A stretch of 22,770 bases of DNA from contig JAGUXE010000332.1 in NCBI GenBank assembly GCA_020061995.1, positions 1 through 22,770 of the forward strand, written 5' to 3'. This document shows positions 7,651 through 15,844 of this stretch, piece after piece (position 1 is the stretch's first letter; each line of letters begins with the position of its first letter). Below the pieces are notes generated by a model. That model had not been told where the DNA came from. It worked only from the letters and a program-made list of their open reading frames with translations, and ran no database searches. The position numbers and the translations under genes were made by a program. The stretch comes from Ignavibacteriales bacterium (GTDB lineage: Bacteria; Bacteroidota; Ignavibacteria; Ignavibacteriales; Ignavibacteriaceae).

Positions 7651-8628
7651 GTGACAAAAGACGAAATATTGAAAATCGGTAAAAATGTTGTAAAAGTTGA
7701 AGCCGAGGCAGTTTTTGATTTGATTGGCAGTATAGATGATTCTTTTTATCAAGCTGTTGATAAGATTTATAATTCACGGGGAAGAGTTGTATTGACGGGA
7801 ATGGGAAAATCAGGATTAATTGCCCGCAAAATAGTCGCGACAATGAATTCAACCGGAACCGCTGCAATATTTTTACACCCAACCGATGCATTGCACGGTG
7901 ATTTAGGAATGGTTCGTAAAGAAGATGTAGTCATTTTGTTATCCAAAAGTGGTGCAACTGAAGAGTTGGTTAACCTTCTTCCCATGTTAAAGAGATTAGA
8001 TGTGACCCTTATCGGGATGGTTGGAAATGTAGAATCGAAAATTGCGAGGGGAGTTGATATTATACTAAATGTGACTGTAAAAGAGGAAGCATGTCCATTT
8101 GATCTTGCCCCAACCGCATCAACAACGGCAACACTTGCAATGGGGGATGCGCTCTCTGTCTGTTTATTAGAGAGAAAAGGTTTTACAGAACAAGATTTTG
8201 CATTGCTTCATCCGGGTGGTAGTTTGGGAAAAAGATTGTCACTTAAAATTAGTGAAATAATGATTAGCGGAAATGATGTCCCCATTGTTTCAAAAGATGC
8301 TTCTATCAAAGATACAATATTAGAAATAACTTCAAAGAGACTTGGAACAACTTCTGTTGTCGATGGATCAGGAAAACTAATTGGGGTAATAACTGATGGT
8401 GATTTGCGAAGATTACTCGAAAGGACATTGGATATAAAAGATTTAAAAGCTGTGGATATCATGAGCAAAAATCCAAAAGTAATTTCTGATGATGTTCTTG
8501 CTTCATTCGCACTGCAGATTATGGAATCTTATAAAATAACTTCATTGATTGTTACTTGTCAAAAATCAAAACCAATAGGAATTGTTCACTTGCATGATCT
8601 TTTAAATTTAGGTCTGAAAGTAAGATGA
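7651..8628 (+). CDS. kdsD: Arabinose-5-phosphate isomerase, KpsF/GutQ family (SIS + two CBS domains)
   Basis: KdsD converts ribulose 5-phosphate to arabinose 5-phosphate, the substrate of the KdsA encoded just upstream. The 325 residues are full length. The SIS domain (about 35-175) has TGMGKSGLIARK (49-60), HPTDALHGDLG (76-86) and LLSKSGATEEL (96-106), then LLHPGGSLGKRL (185-196). Two CBS domains fill about 203-260 and 268-325. The start is GTG with AAGG seven bases upstream. The stop overlaps the lptC start in an ATGA, implying coupled translation. Context in the KDO and Lpt cluster supports kdsD over the paralogues kpsF and gutQ. Confidence 0.94.
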   Translation: MTKDEILKIGKNVVKVEAEAVFDLIGSIDDSFYQAVDKIYNSRGRVVLTGMGKSGLIARKIVATMNSTGTAAIFLHPTDALHGDLGMVRKEDVVILLSKSGATEELVNLLPMLKRLDVTLIGMVGNVESKIARGVDIILNVTVKEEACPFDLAPTASTTATLAMGDALSVCLLERKGFTEQDFALLHPGGSLGKRLSLKISEIMISGNDVPIVSKDASIKDTILEITSKRLGTTSVVDGSGKLIGVITDGDLRRLLERTLDIKDLKAVDIMSKNPKVISDDVLASFALQIMESYKITSLIVTCQKSKPIGIVHLHDLLNLGLKVR

Positions 8629-9161
8629 AAAAAATTTTATTTCTTATCACTTTGTTAGCAATTGGCTGCGGTTCGGAACGGGTGAAACCAATTGTTGATA
8701 CTTCCATAAACATCAAAGAATTGCCGGCACAAGAGAGCTGGAAATCGAAAATACTTTTTACTGATTCCGGTAAAACTAAAGCGATACTATGGTCAGGTCA
8801 CATTAGAGTCTACGTAACATCAATGGAGACGCTTTTAGATGATAGTGTTAAAGTTGATTTTTATAATCCGCTTGAAGTAAAAACAACAACTATGACATCT
8901 ATGAGAGGAAGAATTGATGATAAATCAAAAAACCTTTATGCAATTGAAAATGTTATAGCGATAAATGATAGTGGAGTTACATTAAAAAGTGAAGAACTGA
9001 TTTGGAGAAATTCGGATCAAAAAATTGTAACGGATAAGTTCGTTACAATTACAACTCCAACCGAAAATATTCAGGGATACGGATTGGAATCTGACCAGCA
9101 ATTAAAAAACTATATCATATATAAACCGGTTTATGTAACTCAATCTGATTCACTTAAATGA
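8625..9161 (+). CDS. lptC: LptC-like lipopolysaccharide transport protein (predicted lipoprotein)
   Basis: The protein has 178 residues with a short lipoprotein-type signal (MKKILFLITLLAIGC, cysteine at 15). The rest is beta-rich and matches the plan of LptC family proteins: GKTKAILWSGHIRVY, a hydrophilic DFYNPLEVKTTTMTSMRGRI strand, and EDLIWR/KIVTDKFVTIT-like repeats (here SEELIWRNSDQKIVTDKFVTI), ending YGLESDQQLKNY. LptC bridges the inner-membrane exporter to the LptA-like periplasmic bridge. In E. coli it is held by a membrane helix; here a lipid anchor is predicted, as in many Bacteroidota. It overlaps kdsD and the next gene by four bases each (ATGA). Confidence 0.85.
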   Translation: MKKILFLITLLAIGCGSERVKPIVDTSINIKELPAQESWKSKILFTDSGKTKAILWSGHIRVYVTSMETLLDDSVKVDFYNPLEVKTTTMTSMRGRIDDKSKNLYAIENVIAINDSGVTLKSEELIWRNSDQKIVTDKFVTITTPTENIQGYGLESDQQLKNYIIYKPVYVTQSDSLK

Positions 9162-10555
9162 AAATTAATCTATTTATTTTGTTATTTCTATTATCCATGC
9201 TTCATCTTGAAACAGTTACACAAACAGAATCAAGTCTAATTACTGTAATTGGAAAGGAATTAATTGGAAGAGTTGAAAATGGCGAATCGGTTCGAGAAGT
9301 TCGAGGTGATGTAGTATTAACGCAAGGGAATGTAGTTATTACCTGTGATTTGGCAATTCAGTATTTAGCTCAAAACAATGCTAAATTATTCGGCAATGTT
9401 ATTATTAAACAGGATTCACTTACCATTACAACTTCGGAAGGTTTTTATTACGGCAATGAAAAAAGAGCTTTCTCCGATAAAGGTGTTAAACTAGACGACC
9501 AAAAGGTAATTCTGACAGCCGTGATTGGGGAGTATTTTTTCGATCTGCACAAAGCTCTTTTTGATAAAAACGTAAAACTCTATGACACAATCTCTACAAT
9601 GACGTCGGACAAATTAATATATTATCGTAGTGAAGATAGAGCCGTATCTACAAGTAATGTGAAAATCATTGATGCGGAAAATATTATTTATGCAGATAGT
9701 CTTATTCATAATAGAAGAGAGCAAACCTCATTTGCCTTTAATAATGTCGCCATAAAAAATTTGGGAAATAATTCAATTATCTTCGGGGATCATTTAGAAG
9801 ATTATCGTTTAAAAAATTATTCCTTAATTGATTCCAATCCTTTGTTGATTCAAATTGATACATCTAAAAGCAACAATGATTCGACTATAATCGTCGATAC
9901 CATGATTATAAAATCGATGATAATGGAGGCTTTCCGAGATTCATCAAATCATTTTGTTGCAAAAGATTCAGTTAAAATTCTTAGAGGTGAATTTGCTTCG
10001 GTAAATGATTTAACTATTTATTATCGGGATTTAGATAAGATTCATATTTATAAAATCAGTGACTCAACTTCCACCCCGGTTATGTGGTTTGAAAATTCAC
10101 AACTTTCAGGAGATACTATTTTTATTCATCTTGAAGAAAAAAAAATAAAAAAGATGGATATATTAAATAATTCACTAATTGTTTCGCAAAATATTGACTT
10201 CCCGTCAAGGTATGATCAAGTGACAGGTAATAATGTCACACTTCATTTTGAAGATGATGGATTAAAAATGACTGAAGTATTTGAAAATGTACTAAGCATC
10301 TATTATCTTTATGAAGAGGCTGAACCAAATGGTTTGATGAAAGCTAGTTCCAAGGTTGCTATAATTGAATTCACCGAAAAAAAAGTTGATAAAGTTCGTT
10401 TATATGCTGATCCGAATAGTGAATATCACCCTGAGAATTTAGTATCTGGTAAAGAGCAACTATTTTTATTACCTAACTTTGTCTTTTATACAGATAAACC
10501 GAAAAAAGAACAACTTCTTACAACTATAAAAAAAGAATTTAACTTTACAAAGTAA
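9158..10555 (+). CDS. lptA: OstA-like (LptA/LptD N-terminal type) periplasmic LPS transport protein
   Basis: This 465-residue protein begins with a Sec signal (hydrophobic to about residue 18) and contains tandem OstA/LptA-type beta repeats. Clear examples are [20 protein letters not shown] (46-65), [18 protein letters not shown] and [21 protein letters not shown]. coli LptA is about 185 residues, so this is more than twice as long, fitting the extended OstA-like proteins of Bacteroidota and relatives. A role as part of the periplasmic bridge carrying LPS to the outer membrane is inferred from fold and from its position between lptC and lptB. It lacks the large C-terminal barrel of LptD. The symbol lptA is used by analogy. 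Confidence 0.8.
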   Translation: MKINLFILLFLLSMLHLETVTQTESSLITVIGKELIGRVENGESVREVRGDVVLTQGNVVITCDLAIQYLAQNNAKLFGNVIIKQDSLTITTSEGFYYGNEKRAFSDKGVKLDDQKVILTAVIGEYFFDLHKALFDKNVKLYDTISTMTSDKLIYYRSEDRAVSTSNVKIIDAENIIYADSLIHNRREQTSFAFNNVAIKNLGNNSIIFGDHLEDYRLKNYSLIDSNPLLIQIDTSKSNNDSTIIVDTMIIKSMIMEAFRDSSNHFVAKDSVKILRGEFASVNDLTIYYRDLDKIHIYKISDSTSTPVMWFENSQLSGDTIFIHLEEKKIKKMDILNNSLIVSQNIDFPSRYDQVTGNNVTLHFEDDGLKMTEVFENVLSIYYLYEEAEPNGLMKASSKVAIIEFTEKKVDKVRLYADPNSEYHPENLVSGKEQLFLLPNFVFYTDKPKKEQLLTTIKKEFNFTK

Positions 10556-10559
10556 TAAC

Positions 10560-11303
10560 ATGTCATATACAACATTAAGGTCACAGGATTTAATAAAGAT
10601 TTACAAGAAAAGGACAGTCGTCAATAAAGCTTCTGTTGAAGTTTCGAGAGGAGAGATTGTAGGTTTGCTTGGACCAAACGGTGCAGGTAAAACAACAACT
10701 TTTTATATGATGGTCGGAATGGTTAGACCTAATGAAGGAAATGTTTTTCTTGATGATCAAAATATTACTAAAGTCCCTATGTATAAACGTGCAAGAATGG
10801 GAATCGGTTACCTTCCGCAAGAAGCATCAATATTTCGCAAGTTAAGTGTCGAAGATAACATTATGGCTGTTCTCCAGATGACAAATCTTTCATTAAAAGA
10901 ACGTAAAGAAAAAATGGAAAAGCTTCTTGAAGATTTGAGTGTATCGCATATAAGAAAAAGTTTAGGAATGCAGTTAAGCGGTGGTGAAAGAAGAAGAACT
11001 GAAATTGCGCGTGCGTTGGCAATGGATCCCGGATTCATACTCTTAGATGAACCTTTCGCCGGTGTTGATCCTATTGCTGTAGAAGATATAATGAATATTG
11101 TCGCGAGTTTAAAGACTAGAGGCATCGGAGTATTAATCACAGATCATAATGTACATGAAACATTAAGTATTGTTGATAAAGGATATATCTTGATTAATGG
11201 AGTTATTTTCAGATCGGGGACAGCAGAATATTTAGCGGAAGATCAAGAAGTAAGAAAGCTTTATTTAGGTGAGAAGTTCAAACTAGATAGGTACGAGGAG
11301 TAA
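10560..11303 (+). CDS. lptB: LPS export ABC transporter ATP-binding protein LptB
   Basis: The 247 residues form a single ABC ATPase domain. Walker A is GPNGAGKT (38-45), the Q-loop lies in YLPQEAS (84-90), the signature is LSGGERRR (139-146), Walker B is ILLDEP (160-165) followed by FAGVDP, and the switch histidine is H196 in TDHNVHE. The tracts [19 protein letters not shown] and [14 protein letters not shown] are typical of LptB. It powers extraction of LPS from the inner membrane with LptF and LptG, which are not in this window. It closes the run of co-directional genes and is followed by a strong hairpin terminator. Confidence 0.96.
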   Translation: MSYTTLRSQDLIKIYKKRTVVNKASVEVSRGEIVGLLGPNGAGKTTTFYMMVGMVRPNEGNVFLDDQNITKVPMYKRARMGIGYLPQEASIFRKLSVEDNIMAVLQMTNLSLKERKEKMEKLLEDLSVSHIRKSLGMQLSGGERRRTEIARALAMDPGFILLDEPFAGVDPIAVEDIMNIVASLKTRGIGVLITDHNVHETLSIVDKGYILINGVIFRSGTAEYLAEDQEVRKLYLGEKFKLDRYEE

Positions 11304-11313
11304 ATCATTTTTA

Positions 11314-11350
11314 TAAAAAAGGGGGCTGTTAAACAACAGCCCCCGGTTTT
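11314..11350. terminator. Bidirectional terminator between lptB and the symporter gene
   Basis: GGGGGCTGTT (11321-11330) and AACAGCCCCC (11335-11344) form a perfect ten-base stem with an AAAC loop. On the minus strand it is followed by six T residues, making a strong terminator for the symporter operon. On the plus strand GGTTTT follows, a shorter T run for lptB. It is the most GC-rich short stretch in the region. Confidence 0.88.
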
Positions 11351-11351
11351 A

Positions 11352-13448
11352 TTACATCTCTTTTTCAGCAATTAATTTTTTATCTTTTACGAACAGACCC
11401 GAATCTTCATGCTCTTGAGTTATATACACAATTCCATCATCTTTGTGAGGTTCACCGAATTTAGAATGGATAGATTTTAATCCACCAAGGTACCATCTTG
11501 AATCTGTGATATAAACTAAATCTCCAACATCAGCCGACATCTTATCCATATCGTTTTGAGAAAAGTAAATGATGTCTTCTTCACCTTCTTTAATCTTCCA
11601 ATTAACAGCAACTTTCTCACCTTCACGATTGTTAACTTTACTCCCCTTGAAAAACTCTTTTGCTTTATCCAATGACCAGGAAGTAAGTCCTAATGTTTGT
11701 GAAACTTCATCATATTTGACGTAATGTGTTGTAATAATTGCAACCAATATGCTTATGGTAATTGATGATGCTAAAAGTATCCAAACACTTAGTATATTTA
11801 GTATTACTAAAACAAATAAAACTATTGAGAGTATTGTCAGTAGAGTAAAGATTAATCTGGAATTACTTTTCTCTCTTATCTTACTAACTAATGTTTTTTG
11901 AGATTTGGTTGTAATTGTAATGACTACTGCTACCAATGTACAAGCTAATGTATTATAGAGTGCCTGTATATATGTATAAGGATGTTTTGCATCCATTGGG
12001 GTTCCATGATCAAAAGGAGCGATTAGAATTGATGGATAGTTTGAACCAAGAATCATAAGTGTAACTCCACCAACGAATGAAGCTATCACGGCAGCAGGTG
12101 TAAACTTTCTCCAGAAAACACCAAGAAATATTGCAACAACTAAAGGTGGTGTTAGAGTAGAATGAAAGAATCCATGAGCCTCATAGACAGTTGGAAAATC
12201 CTTAAATAACAAGACTGCTAAAACCCCTAAAACTGTGATTGCTGCTGAAGAATATCTTGCCGCTGAAAGTTCTTTTTTCTCCTGTTCACGTACTGTTCTA
12301 AATTTTTCCTTGTAATATTTTTTAAGTGGACGATGAACATCATTAATATAGATAGCAGCAGTTGCGTTAATAAGTGTATCAACAGTTGACATTAAAGCCG
12401 CCGTCAACGCAGCCATAATAAAACCAAATACACCTGGCTGAGAGACAAGATTTGCAACCACAACAAATATTTGATCGGGATTAGTGTTTGGGCTAACTAA
12501 AGTTGGGTCGGAAACCGAAAGTGCTTTCCCAATCCAACCTGCTCCGGAAACTACTACTGCTGAAATCGGAAGCATAAAAAGGATATTAAATGTTGCAGCT
12601 TTTCTCCCTTCATCAACACTTTTAGTTGCCATAAAACGCATAATCAATCCCATGTTCATGAAGAGAAAACCGATTGATCCGGCAACACCATCCTGCCAAA
12701 ATACTCCGATAAAATTAAAACTTGCAGGTTCGTTGAAATGAGCTAAAGGAAGTTTCCATTCAGGAGGCAGTAGATTCCAAAAAATATGAAATCCCCCTAG
12801 ATAGTCGACACCAAGAGCGAAAAGAAGTAGACCGGCAAAAAGTAAAATAAATCCTTGTAGTAAATCGGTAAAAATTACGGCAGTTTGTCCACCGAACGTA
12901 ATATAAAATCCGGTTATAACTGCAATAACTATTACAACACCCATAAGTGTTACATCAAAAGAACTTCCCAAAAGAGTGAAGTGCTCGGGTAATAGAGGTA
13001 GAGCAGCTTTCCCGAGAGTTAAAAATCCTATTCCGATGTAACCGATCATATAAAAAAGCAAAAGAACTGTTGCAATAAACCGAGCTGATGGGCTGAATCT
13101 TTTTTCGAAATATTCGGGGATGGATCGTATTTTTGTATAGACTATAATTGGCAACCACCCGAATAAAAAGAAAGGAACAAAAAACCAATCATTCATGTAA
13201 GCCATTGATGAGGATAAACCGTGCTCAAATCCTTTTGCGGAATATTTTATAAAACTATGACTTCCAACTCCTGTTGCAACAATTGAAAATGCTATCAACC
13301 ACCAAGAAAATCTTCTTCCGCCAAAAAAGAAATCTGAAGTTGTTCTATTATATCTTCCAAAATAGCTTCCAAACAACATCACGAGGACGAAGTAGACGAG
13401 CATGATGATCCAGTCAATTGTTGTTCCGATATTATGATAATTTTCCAT
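11352..13448 (-). CDS. Sodium:solute symporter family transporter with soluble C-terminal tail
   Basis: This 698-residue polytopic protein belongs to the SSS family. Family marks include the FGGQTAVIFTDLLQGFILL segment (185-203) and AALMSTVDTLINA (350-362), where the serine and threonine line up with the Na2 sodium site. SSS proteins are commonly 450-600 residues. Here two extra hydrophobic spans (about 531-552 and 554-574) are followed by a polar tail of about 125 residues (575-698) with no domain I can name. The substrate cannot be assigned. The start lies three bases after the stop of the 70-residue gene, and its ribosome site (GGTGA) overlaps that stop, so translation is likely coupled. 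A strong terminator follows. Confidence 0.9.
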   Translation of the reverse strand: MENYHNIGTTIDWIIMLVYFVLVMLFGSYFGRYNRTTSDFFFGGRRFSWWLIAFSIVATGVGSHSFIKYSAKGFEHGLSSSMAYMNDWFFVPFFLFGWLPIIVYTKIRSIPEYFEKRFSPSARFIATVLLLFYMIGYIGIGFLTLGKAALPLLPEHFTLLGSSFDVTLMGVVIVIAVITGFYITFGGQTAVIFTDLLQGFILLFAGLLLFALGVDYLGGFHIFWNLLPPEWKLPLAHFNEPASFNFIGVFWQDGVAGSIGFLFMNMGLIMRFMATKSVDEGRKAATFNILFMLPISAVVVSGAGWIGKALSVSDPTLVSPNTNPDQIFVVVANLVSQPGVFGFIMAALTAALMSTVDTLINATAAIYINDVHRPLKKYYKEKFRTVREQEKKELSAARYSSAAITVLGVLAVLLFKDFPTVYEAHGFFHSTLTPPLVVAIFLGVFWRKFTPAAVIASFVGGVTLMILGSNYPSILIAPFDHGTPMDAKHPYTYIQALYNTLACTLVAVVITITTKSQKTLVSKIREKSNSRLIFTLLTILSIVLFVLVILNILSVWILLASSITISILVAIITTHYVKYDEVSQTLGLTSWSLDKAKEFFKGSKVNNREGEKVAVNWKIKEGEEDIIYFSQNDMDKMSADVGDLVYITDSRWYLGGLKSIHSKFGEPHKDDGIVYITQEHEDSGLFVKDKKLIAEKEM

Positions 13449-13451
13449 TTT

Positions 13452-13664
13452 TCACCAATATAATGCTGCAATGATTAAAATAGCGTGAATTAACATGAAG
13501 TAAAAAAAGCCGAACAGCATAATTTTAGACCATCGTTTATGACTTTTCCTCGATAAGTCTAATGAGCCACTCTTTTTTACAATGTACATTCCTACAAAGA
13601 AAAATATTCCTCCAACACCGTAGAGGTAAAGAAAGGGAATCCATGAATTTAATAATGAAGGCAT
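13452..13664 (-). CDS. Small two-helix membrane protein, likely partner of the symporter
   Basis: This 70-residue protein has two hydrophobic helices (about 9-28 and 47-68) joined by a basic loop (KKSGSLDLSRKSHKRWSK). The positive-inside rule places the loop in the cytoplasm and both ends outside. I do not recognise the family. The start is supported by a good ribosome site (AGGTGA) seven bases upstream and by a promoter before it. It is the first gene of a two-gene operon with the SSS transporter. The arrangement recalls the small DUF485 (yjcH-actP) and DUF4212 proteins encoded just ahead of SSS transporters, but similarity in sequence is not evident to me. Confidence 0.75.
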   Translation of the reverse strand: MPSLLNSWIPFLYLYGVGGIFFFVGMYIVKKSGSLDLSRKSHKRWSKIMLFGFFYFMLIHAILIIAALYW

Positions 13665-13697
13665 AATTTGTCACCTAATAATAAAAGATTATGATTT

Positions 13698-13729
13698 CAA
13701 TTTTAAGAATGCCGGAGGTTTAATCCAAG
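13698..13729 (-). promoter_or_regulatory. Bacteroidota-type promoter for the symporter operon
   Basis: Read on the minus strand, CTTG (13729-13726) is followed after exactly 20 bases by TAAAATTG (13705-13698), seven of eight matches to TAnnTTTG. The same layout (CTTG, 20 bases, TAAATTTG) stands before the lipoprotein gene at 1208. Transcription would start near 13692, about 28 bases before the small membrane protein gene. Confidence 0.5.
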
Positions 13730-13763
13730 TAAAATCGGACACCGCTAAGTAAATCTTAAAAAT

Positions 13764-13809
13764 TTAACAATTTATTAACATTCACTGAATACTAATTCCT
13801 TTAACTTTG
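13764..13809 (+). promoter_or_regulatory. Pho-box-like repeat and promoter P1 of the pst operon
   Basis: TTAACA occurs at 13764-13769 and again at 13775-13780, an 11-base period as in known PhoB/PhoP binding sites (TTAACA is close to the Bacillus PhoP half-site). A perfect TAnnTTTG -7 box (TAACTTTG) lies at 13802-13809. No TTG stands at the -33 position; the second TTAACA ends there instead. This is the layout of an activator-dependent promoter. Binding by a PhoB-type regulator is inferred; no phoB or phoR is in the window. Confidence 0.55.
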
Positions 13810-13828
13810 TATTCTGTTAGGAGAAAAT

Positions 13829-13862
13829 TTTGAGGTTTTAATAAAATTTATCAATATTTTTG
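13829..13862 (+). promoter_or_regulatory. Possible second promoter P2 of the pst operon
   Basis: TTTG (13829-13832) and TATTTTTG (13855-13862) both match the Bacteroidota consensus, but the 22-base spacer is slightly long. If used, transcription starts near 13869, about 36 bases ahead of pstS, and would not depend on the upstream repeat. Confidence 0.35.
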
Positions 13863-13904
13863 CCTTACTACGAATAACGACTAAATCAAAGAAAGGGATT
13901 GGAA

Positions 13905-14816
13905 ATGAAAAATCAACTATCAATTTATAGTCTTATAACAATACTTGTTTTTACCTCAGTAATGTTTTTTTCTTGCAAGAAAAAAGAAGGTCCGGTTAAG
14001 TCTGTAATCTCCATAAAGGGCTCTGATACAATGGTGAATCTTGCTCAAAAATGGGCTGAAGTTTATATGCAACAAAATACAAATGTGTCAATTCAAGTTA
14101 GCGGTGGTGGTTCAGGAACAGGAGTAGCCGCACTTTTGAATGGAACGACTGATATCGCAACATCAAGTCGTGAATTAAAACCTAAGGAAGTCGAACTTGC
14201 CAAATCAAAAAATATTGTTTACGAGGAGGTTGCGGTAGCTTTGGATGGATTAGCAGTTATAGTTCATCCGTCAAACCCAATTGATAATATTACTATGGAA
14301 GAAATAAGAGATGTTTTTGTAGGGAAAATCTCTAATTTTCAAAATTTAAAAGGTGAAAATAAAAAAATTAATTTATATGGTCGTGAGAATAGCAGCGGTA
14401 CATATGAATTTTTTAAAGATCACGTACTTGGTAAAGATGCTAATGGGAACCCATTTGACTATGCAACTACTACTCAAGTTCTACAAGGAACTGCATCCTT
14501 GGCTGAAGCAGTGGCGAAAGATAAAAACGGAATTGCTTATGGCGGAGTAGGTTATTTTGCGCACAGAGATGATGTAAAAATTTTACATGTTAAAAAGGAT
14601 AAAGAATCAAAAGGTATTTCGCCATCAGAAAACAAAATAGTAAATTATGCCGCAATTTGGAGCGGAGATTATTCTATCTCACGTTCACTATATATGTATA
14701 TTGCATCAACAAATAATCAGACTGTAAAAGAATTTATCTCTTTTGTTACATCACCTCAGGGACAAAAACTTGTTGAAGAAATGGAATATATCCCTCTTCC
14801 TCAAAAAGAAAATTAA
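13905..14816 (+). CDS. pstS: Phosphate ABC transporter substrate-binding lipoprotein PstS
   Basis: The protein has 303 residues. A lipoprotein signal peptide ends in FFSC, with the lipid-bearing cysteine at 24. The phosphate-binding tracts of the family are present: KGSDTM (38-43), SGGGSGTG (66-73), TSSREL (86-91) and GRENSSGTYEFF further on. It binds phosphate in the periplasm and hands it to PstC/PstA. I chose the ATG at 13905 because AAAGGGATTGGAA stands before it at proper spacing; a TTG two codons earlier would begin inside that ribosome site. It heads the pst operon, and pstC follows after 21 bases. Confidence 0.96.
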   Translation: MKNQLSIYSLITILVFTSVMFFSCKKKEGPVKSVISIKGSDTMVNLAQKWAEVYMQQNTNVSIQVSGGGSGTGVAALLNGTTDIATSSRELKPKEVELAKSKNIVYEEVAVALDGLAVIVHPSNPIDNITMEEIRDVFVGKISNFQNLKGENKKINLYGRENSSGTYEFFKDHVLGKDANGNPFDYATTTQVLQGTASLAEAVAKDKNGIAYGGVGYFAHRDDVKILHVKKDKESKGISPSENKIVNYAAIWSGDYSISRSLYMYIASTNNQTVKEFISFVTSPQGQKLVEEMEYIPLPQKEN

Positions 14817-14837
14817 TTTTTAATCTCTTAAAAGATA

Positions 14838-15830
14838 ATGAGCATAAACAGTAAAAATAATATCACTTTCGAAATCCTTCCGGGGGAATCAACTCTTGGT
14901 AAAAAAACTACGAGATTATCGCGGTATAAAGAGTCGCTGATTAAATTATTTTTTACATTGAATGGATTGGCTGCATTAATCTTTATTGTTTTAATATTTA
15001 TATTTTTGTTCAAGGAAGGGATTAAAGCATTTACTCATATTGGAATATTAGACTTTATATATACAGACCGACTTGATATAAATTATGTAGTTCAGAGAGT
15101 ATATGAATGGTATCCAACTTCCGAACTTGCAAGGTATTCTCTCATACCTTTGTTGGGTGGAACTTTACTAACTGCTTTACCAGCAACTATAATTTCTTCT
15201 ATATTTGGTGTGGCAGCAGGTATTTATCTTTCGGAGATTGCGAATCCGAAATTCAGGGAGTTTTTAAAACCTGCAATTGAATTATTTGCTGCAATTCCAA
15301 CAGTTGTTATTGGTTTTATCATGCTGGCTATCGGCGCAACTTTTTTTCAGGAATTACTTCATCCCCCAAATCGATTGAATGCATTTGTTGCTTCGATGGG
15401 ATTATCAATTGTTATAATTCCTGTTATTGCATCACTAACTGAAGATGCACTAAGATCAATTCCGATAGATCTCAGGATGGCTTCTTACGGAATGGGAGCG
15501 ACTAAATGGCAAACCATAAGCAGAGTGATTCTTCCTGCTGCGTTTAGCGGAGTTTCAGCAAGTATCATTCTGGGGTTTGGAAGAGCTGTGGGCGAAACAA
15601 TGATTGTTCTTATGGCGTCAGGGAATGCGTCAAACTTAACGTTTAATATTTTCAATAGCGTACGAACAATGACTGCCACAATAGCAGCGGAGATGGGAGA
15701 AGTTTCTCAAGGTTCGGATCATTATTACGCATTATTCTTTATTGGAATAGTCTTATTTGTAATCACTTTTATTCTTAATCTTTTCGCAGAAATGATAATA
15801 TTTAAAATGCGAAAAAAGAATACTTTTTAA
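14838..15830 (+). CDS. pstC: Phosphate ABC transporter permease PstC
   Basis: This 330-residue inner-membrane protein has about six spans (first about 40-58). The coupling (EAA) loop EDALRSIPIDLRMASYGMGA continuing TKWQTISRVILP (residues 202-233) contacts the ATPase. GRAVGETMIVLMASGN (248-263) is a PstC signature. A large periplasmic segment (about 62-100) between the first two spans is common in PstC. It follows pstS by 21 bases and precedes pstA by 14. Together with PstA it forms the phosphate channel. Confidence 0.96.
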   Translation: MSINSKNNITFEILPGESTLGKKTTRLSRYKESLIKLFFTLNGLAALIFIVLIFIFLFKEGIKAFTHIGILDFIYTDRLDINYVVQRVYEWYPTSELARYSLIPLLGGTLLTALPATIISSIFGVAAGIYLSEIANPKFREFLKPAIELFAAIPTVVIGFIMLAIGATFFQELLHPPNRLNAFVASMGLSIVIIPVIASLTEDALRSIPIDLRMASYGMGATKWQTISRVILPAAFSGVSASIILGFGRAVGETMIVLMASGNASNLTFNIFNSVRTMTATIAAEMGEVSQGSDHYYALFFIGIVLFVITFILNLFAEMIIFKMRKKNTF

Positions 15831-15844
15831 TCAAAGGAATTGAA

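Noticed and set aside
7631..7654. Seven-codon leader frame (TTG start, MKIKVEL) overlapping the kdsD start
   Set aside because: It has AAGG upstream and overlaps the GTG, so coupling is imaginable, but frames this short are expected by chance and nothing else supports it.
7580..7985. Minus-strand frames over kdsA-kdsD and similar reverse frames elsewhere (for example 10590-11140, 16147-16380, 20210-20419)
   Set aside because: They lie opposite genes with strong family motifs, show no coherent protein features and have no ribosome sites of their own that I can support.
13899..13904. TTG at 13899 as the pstS start
   Set aside because: It lies inside the ribosome site for the ATG at 13905, which has proper spacing and gives a normal lipoprotein signal.
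13665..13904. A further small gene or RNA in the 240-base divergent gap
   Set aside because: The space is accounted for by promoter elements of both operons; no open frame with a ribosome site and no stable GC-rich hairpin is visible.
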